From assembly GCA_030668025.1 (NCBI GenBank), contig DAOUUT010000179.1:1-7790 (forward strand): 7,790 nucleotides of DNA, in the 5' to 3' direction. Below, in pieces: positions 5,294-7,790 of this stretch. The notes below the pieces were generated by a model. It searched no databases and had not been told where the DNA came from. It was given only the letters and a program-made list of their open reading frames with translations. Position numbers and translations under genes: made by a program. This DNA is from Promethearchaeota archaeon. GTDB lineage: Archaea > Asgardarchaeota > Lokiarchaeia > Sigynarchaeales > SOKP01. Position 1 is the first letter of the stretch, and each line of letters starts with the position of its first letter.

Positions 5294-5587
5294 ATGAATA
5301 TTTCAAATTTCCAGGATTTAATAAAAAAGCTTTATTATCAAAAGGATTTAAATAGAGGCCATAAAAGTACATTTATCTGGTTGGTAGAAGAAATTGGTGA
5401 GCTAGCTACATTATTAAATTCCCAAAATATAGATAAAGAAAAAGTTTCAGAGGAATTAGCTGATATTATCGCATGGACTGTTTCCATCGCAAATTTATTA
5501 GAAATTGATATGGAAAAAGCATTATTTAATAAATATCCAAGTAAATGCAAAAAATGCAACTCTTCACCTTGTAAATGTGGAAAATAA
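5294..5587 (+). CDS. MazG-like nucleotide pyrophosphohydrolase with C-terminal Cys cluster
   Basis: A 97-residue all-helical MazG-type domain, expected to hydrolyse nucleoside triphosphates to monophosphate and pyrophosphate with magnesium. The metal-binding residues are visible: EExxE at E32, E33 and E36 (WLVEEIGELA), and ExxD in VSEELADIIAW (E53/E54 and D57). After the helix ending LEIDMEKALFNKYP comes CKKCNSSPCKC (C85, C88, C93, C95), a four-cysteine knuckle likely to bind a metal. I recall this tail from archaeal MazG homologues. The substrate cannot be told. The gene sits 12 bases after Sec61-beta with no Shine-Dalgarno, so translation may depend on coupling or a leaderless start. The next gene is 63 bases on. 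Confidence 0.9.
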   Translation: MNISNFQDLIKKLYYQKDLNRGHKSTFIWLVEEIGELATLLNSQNIDKEKVSEELADIIAWTVSIANLLEIDMEKALFNKYPSKCKKCNSSPCKCGK

Positions 5588-5650
5588 TTAAGTTAATATT
5601 ATTTTAAGAAATAATTCAACTAAATACTAATTTAAAGTGAAGCTGGAAAA

Positions 5651-6406
5651 GTGAATCTTGAAAGAAAATATTTATCTTTTATCCATAAAAAGGCATTTAT
5701 CCACGAGACAGCATTTATTGATGATTTTACGGCAATTGGAAAAGGAGTTAAAATAGAAAGTGATGTTTATATTTCCAAGGGAGTTAAAATTTATGGAAAT
5801 GCTTTGATTCATTCAGAGACTTATATAGGTGAAAATTGTATTATTGGACATCCGCAGAGAGCGGATTTAACAGCTATTATAAAAAACAAGAAAGTGATTA
5901 CAGATTTAGAGAGTCCATTAATTACAATAGGAAAGGAATGCACCATCAGAGCCGGCTCTATAATATATTCTGAAGTGATCATAGGGGAGAATTGTCAGAC
6001 GGGACATAATGTTATGATTAGAGAAAAAACTTCCATAGGAAACAGCACTTTAATAGGTACTAACACGATTATCGATGGAAATGTAATCATAGGTAACAAT
6101 GTAAGTATTCAAACAGGAGTTTATATTCCTTTATATTCAAATATAGGAAACAACGTTTTTATGGGTCCATATAGTAAATTAACAAATGATAAATATATGA
6201 TGCGTAAAGAATTTGATTTAGACGGACCTAAAATTGAAGATTTCGTTTCTTTGGGGGCAAACTCAGTAATTATGCCGGGAATTACTTTAAAAAGGGGAAC
6301 GATCGTTGGAGCTGGCTCTGTAGTTACAAAAGATACTGAGGAAAACGACATTGTTGTAGGAAACCCAGCAAAGATATTAAAAAAAATTCCTGAAGATTGG
6401 AATTGA
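5651..6406 (+). CDS. Left-handed beta-helix (hexapeptide-repeat) sugar acyltransferase
   Basis: A 251-residue protein built of imperfect [IV]-G-x-x-x hexapeptide repeats from about residue 15 to 230, which form a left-handed beta-helix, usually a trimer using acetyl-CoA. Examples are IGENCIIG, IGENCQTGHNVMI, IGNSTLIGTNTIIDGNVIIG and VSLGANSVIMPGITLKRG. TGHN (117-120) contains a candidate catalytic His. LTND (177-180) and the ending GAGSVVTKDTEENDIVVGNPAK resemble nucleotide-sugar N-acetyltransferases of the WbpD type, which acetylate amino-sugar precursors. It is longer than WbpD (about 190 residues) because the N-terminal helix has extra coils. The start is GTG: a stop lies 16 bases upstream in frame and no ATG follows until deep in the fold. 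GTGA at 5637-5640 may be its ribosome-binding site. The adjoining DUF354 gene suggests a joint role in glycan synthesis. The exact substrate is unknown. Confidence 0.87.
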   Translation: MNLERKYLSFIHKKAFIHETAFIDDFTAIGKGVKIESDVYISKGVKIYGNALIHSETYIGENCIIGHPQRADLTAIIKNKKVITDLESPLITIGKECTIRAGSIIYSEVIIGENCQTGHNVMIREKTSIGNSTLIGTNTIIDGNVIIGNNVSIQTGVYIPLYSNIGNNVFMGPYSKLTNDKYMMRKEFDLDGPKIEDFVSLGANSVIMPGITLKRGTIVGAGSVVTKDTEENDIVVGNPAKILKKIPEDWN

Positions 6407-6420
6407 AAAATTAGAACTTT

Positions 6421-6436
6421 CAATTTAATTAAATTG
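6421..6436. repeat. Perfect 16-bp palindrome between acyltransferase and DUF354 genes
   Basis: CAATTTAATTAAATTG equals its own reverse complement. It lies in the 62-base spacer, 14 bases after one stop and 32 bases before the next start. It could be an operator, a weak RNA stem or chance in AT-rich DNA. Confidence 0.5.
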
Positions 6437-6468
6437 GTCAATCTATCGTTAAATTAATTGATTTAGAG

Positions 6469-7569
6469 ATGAGTTTATTAAACAAAAAAATTTGGATTGA
6501 TATAGAAGAACCAAAAACGGGAATAATGTTTAACCGTCTTCTAAAAAAATTCCAGAAGGAAGGTGCAGAACTTTTAATTACTGCTCGAGATTATGATTCT
6601 ACGTTTCAAATTTTGGACGACTTAAATTTTAAGTATCAGAAAGTTGGGAAGCATGGAGGTGAAAAATTGGAAGATAAATTAAAAACTTACATCGATCGCT
6701 TGTCTAAACTATACCCGTATGTTATAAAATTTACTCCAGACTATTTTATTACATTTTCTTCTGTGGAAGGCACTAGAATATCTTACGGTTTGAATATTCC
6801 CTCAATAGGTTATAACGATGAGCCTAGAAATGTTCCGGTGTGTAAACAAATATTTCCATATTTAGACCACATAATAACTCCGATGTGTGTTCCTGAAGAA
6901 TGGTATATCCATCTCCACGCCAATCCTGAGCGTCTAATCAGATATAATGGTATTGATGAGATAGCGTGGCTTTCAGAATACGAACCTAATCCCAAAATAC
7001 TTGAAAAAAACGACTTAGAAAAGGGAAAATTCGTAATTATTAGAAGTGAACCTTCTTTTGCTAGTTATTTCGTAGGAAAACTAAAACCAGAAGAAACATT
7101 AATTAGTCAATTCTTTCCCACAATATTTAATCAATTTCCAAATCTTAAATATTTTTTAATTGTAAGAACAGAAAAACAAGAACTATACCTGAAAAAAAAG
7201 TTGATAAAATATTGTGATAACTCTAACGTAATTATCACGCGGTTTATGCCGAATATGGTCGATTTGTGTTATTTCAGTGCGCTAGTAATCAGTGGTGGAG
7301 GAACGATCGTTCGTGAATCGAGTTTATTAAATGTGCCAAGCATTGAATTTTTTCCCGGAGATACAGCCCCTCAAGAACATTTTTTAATAAATAAAGGTTT
7401 CCCTTTAGAGCATATAAAAGAATCTGAAAAAATTATCGAGAAGTCTATAGAAATTCTTTCTGAAAAACCTCATCACGACAGATTTAACGATTCATTTAAA
7501 AAAAAAATTATGCAATTTGAAAACCCAAACGAAATTTGCTTCAAAATTGTAAAGGAGAATTTAATATAA
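6469..7569 (+). CDS. DUF354 family protein (GT-B-like fold)
   Basis: A 366-residue protein matching the DUF354 family, which is common in archaea and related in fold to UDP-GlcNAc 2-epimerase and other GT-B enzymes. Features: the N-terminal strand KKIWIDIEEPKTGIMFNRLL (6-25), ELLITARDYDST (34-45), GKHGGEKLEDKL (60-71), YNDEPRN (115-121), the domain-linking YNGIDEIAWL (159-168) and the C-terminal binding loop SGGGTIVRESSLLNVPSI (275-292), which in GT-B proteins holds the nucleotide-sugar. No transmembrane segment is seen, so it is probably cytoplasmic. No biochemical activity is firmly known for the family. Its place beside a sugar acyltransferase and a glycosyltransferase suggests nucleotide-sugar or cell-surface glycan metabolism. 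It ends five bases from the convergent glycosyltransferase gene. Confidence 0.88.
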   Translation: MSLLNKKIWIDIEEPKTGIMFNRLLKKFQKEGAELLITARDYDSTFQILDDLNFKYQKVGKHGGEKLEDKLKTYIDRLSKLYPYVIKFTPDYFITFSSVEGTRISYGLNIPSIGYNDEPRNVPVCKQIFPYLDHIITPMCVPEEWYIHLHANPERLIRYNGIDEIAWLSEYEPNPKILEKNDLEKGKFVIIRSEPSFASYFVGKLKPEETLISQFFPTIFNQFPNLKYFLIVRTEKQELYLKKKLIKYCDNSNVIITRFMPNMVDLCYFSALVISGGGTIVRESSLLNVPSIEFFPGDTAPQEHFLINKGFPLEHIKESEKIIEKSIEILSEKPHHDRFNDSFKKKIMQFENPNEICFKIVKENLI

Positions 7570-7574
7570 GAGAT

Positions 7575-7790
7575 CTATATAGTTAAAAATTTTTCATATT
7601 CTTCTTCTAATCTTTTACCAACCGCATCCCAACTGTATTTTTTTATAAAACTTTGAGCGTCTTTTACTATTTCATTTCTTAATTCATTATCATTGAGGAG
7701 AATTTTTATTTTTTCAGCTAATTTTTTCGAATCTTTAGGAGGGACGAACAAAGCGTGGTTCTTTAGAATCTCTCGATATACTGAAATTGA
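7575..7790 (-). CDS. C-terminal fragment of a GT4-type glycosyltransferase (runs off the right edge)
   Basis: The last 71 codons of a minus-strand gene that continues past the window. The visible part has the typical ending of family 4 (group 1) glycosyltransferases: NHALFVPPKDSKKLAEKI, where the nucleotide-sugar domain closes, then LLNDNELRNEIVKDAQSF, then the cross-over helix KKYSWDAVGKRLEEEYEKFL. The catalytic E-x7-E lies outside the window. Donor and acceptor are unknown. It converges on the DUF354 gene with only five bases between the stop codons (TAG at 7575-7577). Confidence 0.85.
   Translation of the reverse strand, partial: SISVYREILKNHALFVPPKDSKKLAEKIKILLNDNELRNEIVKDAQSFIKKYSWDAVGKRLEEEYEKFLTI

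Noticed and set aside
5338..5559. Minus-strand open frame of 73 codons
   Set aside because: Antisense shadow of the MazG-like gene, which carries the metal-binding EExxE and ExxD residues.
6121..6441. Minus-strand open frame of 106 codons
   Set aside because: Antisense to the regular hexapeptide repeats of the acyltransferase. No motif of its own.
6810..6995. Minus-strand open frame of 61 codons
   Set aside because: Antisense to the core of the DUF354 gene. No ribosome-binding site and no recognisable motif.

Overview
The window is AT-rich (roughly 30% GC by eye) and looks archaeal, most probably from the Asgard (Promethearchaeota) lineage. The evidence is an archaeal/eukaryotic-type Sec61-beta, an ALG7-type GlcNAc-1-phosphate transferase, an extended Trm112, a tRNA whose intron sits in a bulge-helix-bulge fold, and a 620-residue membrane protein that matches eukaryotic ribophorin I (OST1) in architecture and local motifs. 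Ribophorin I homologues are reported from Asgard archaea. The lineage call is inference, because no rRNA marker is present.

Layout. Positions 2-409 (+) hold the C-terminal end of an unrecognised protein. Positions 410-879 have no conventional gene but contain two copies of a 77-nt direct repeat, 90% identical. Each copy carries a GTGAG ribosome-binding site five bases before an ATG that opens a 9-10 codon mini-ORF, and each is followed by a hairpin and a T-rich tract. A minus-strand group follows (4920 down to 880): ribophorin I-like protein, Trm112-like protein, tRNA-Gln(TTG) with a 29-nt intron in its T-loop, and the ALG7-like transferase. A plus-strand group (5075-7569) diverges from it: Sec61-beta, a MazG-like pyrophosphohydrolase, a left-handed beta-helix sugar acyltransferase and a DUF354 GT-B-fold protein. 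The window ends in a convergent, truncated GT4-type glycosyltransferase on the minus strand (7575-7790).

How the genes fit together. Sec61-beta belongs to the protein-conducting channel. Ribophorin I in eukaryotes is the OST subunit that sits with STT3 next to that channel. The ALG7-like enzyme would load the first sugar phosphate on the lipid carrier used for N-glycosylation. The acyltransferase, DUF354 protein and glycosyltransferase fit nucleotide-sugar or glycan assembly. The region therefore reads as a secretion and N-glycosylation neighbourhood with eukaryote-like parts.

Most worth following up: the ribophorin I homologue and its neighbours, the T-loop tRNA intron, and the tandem mini-transcript units at 529-671 and 733-875.
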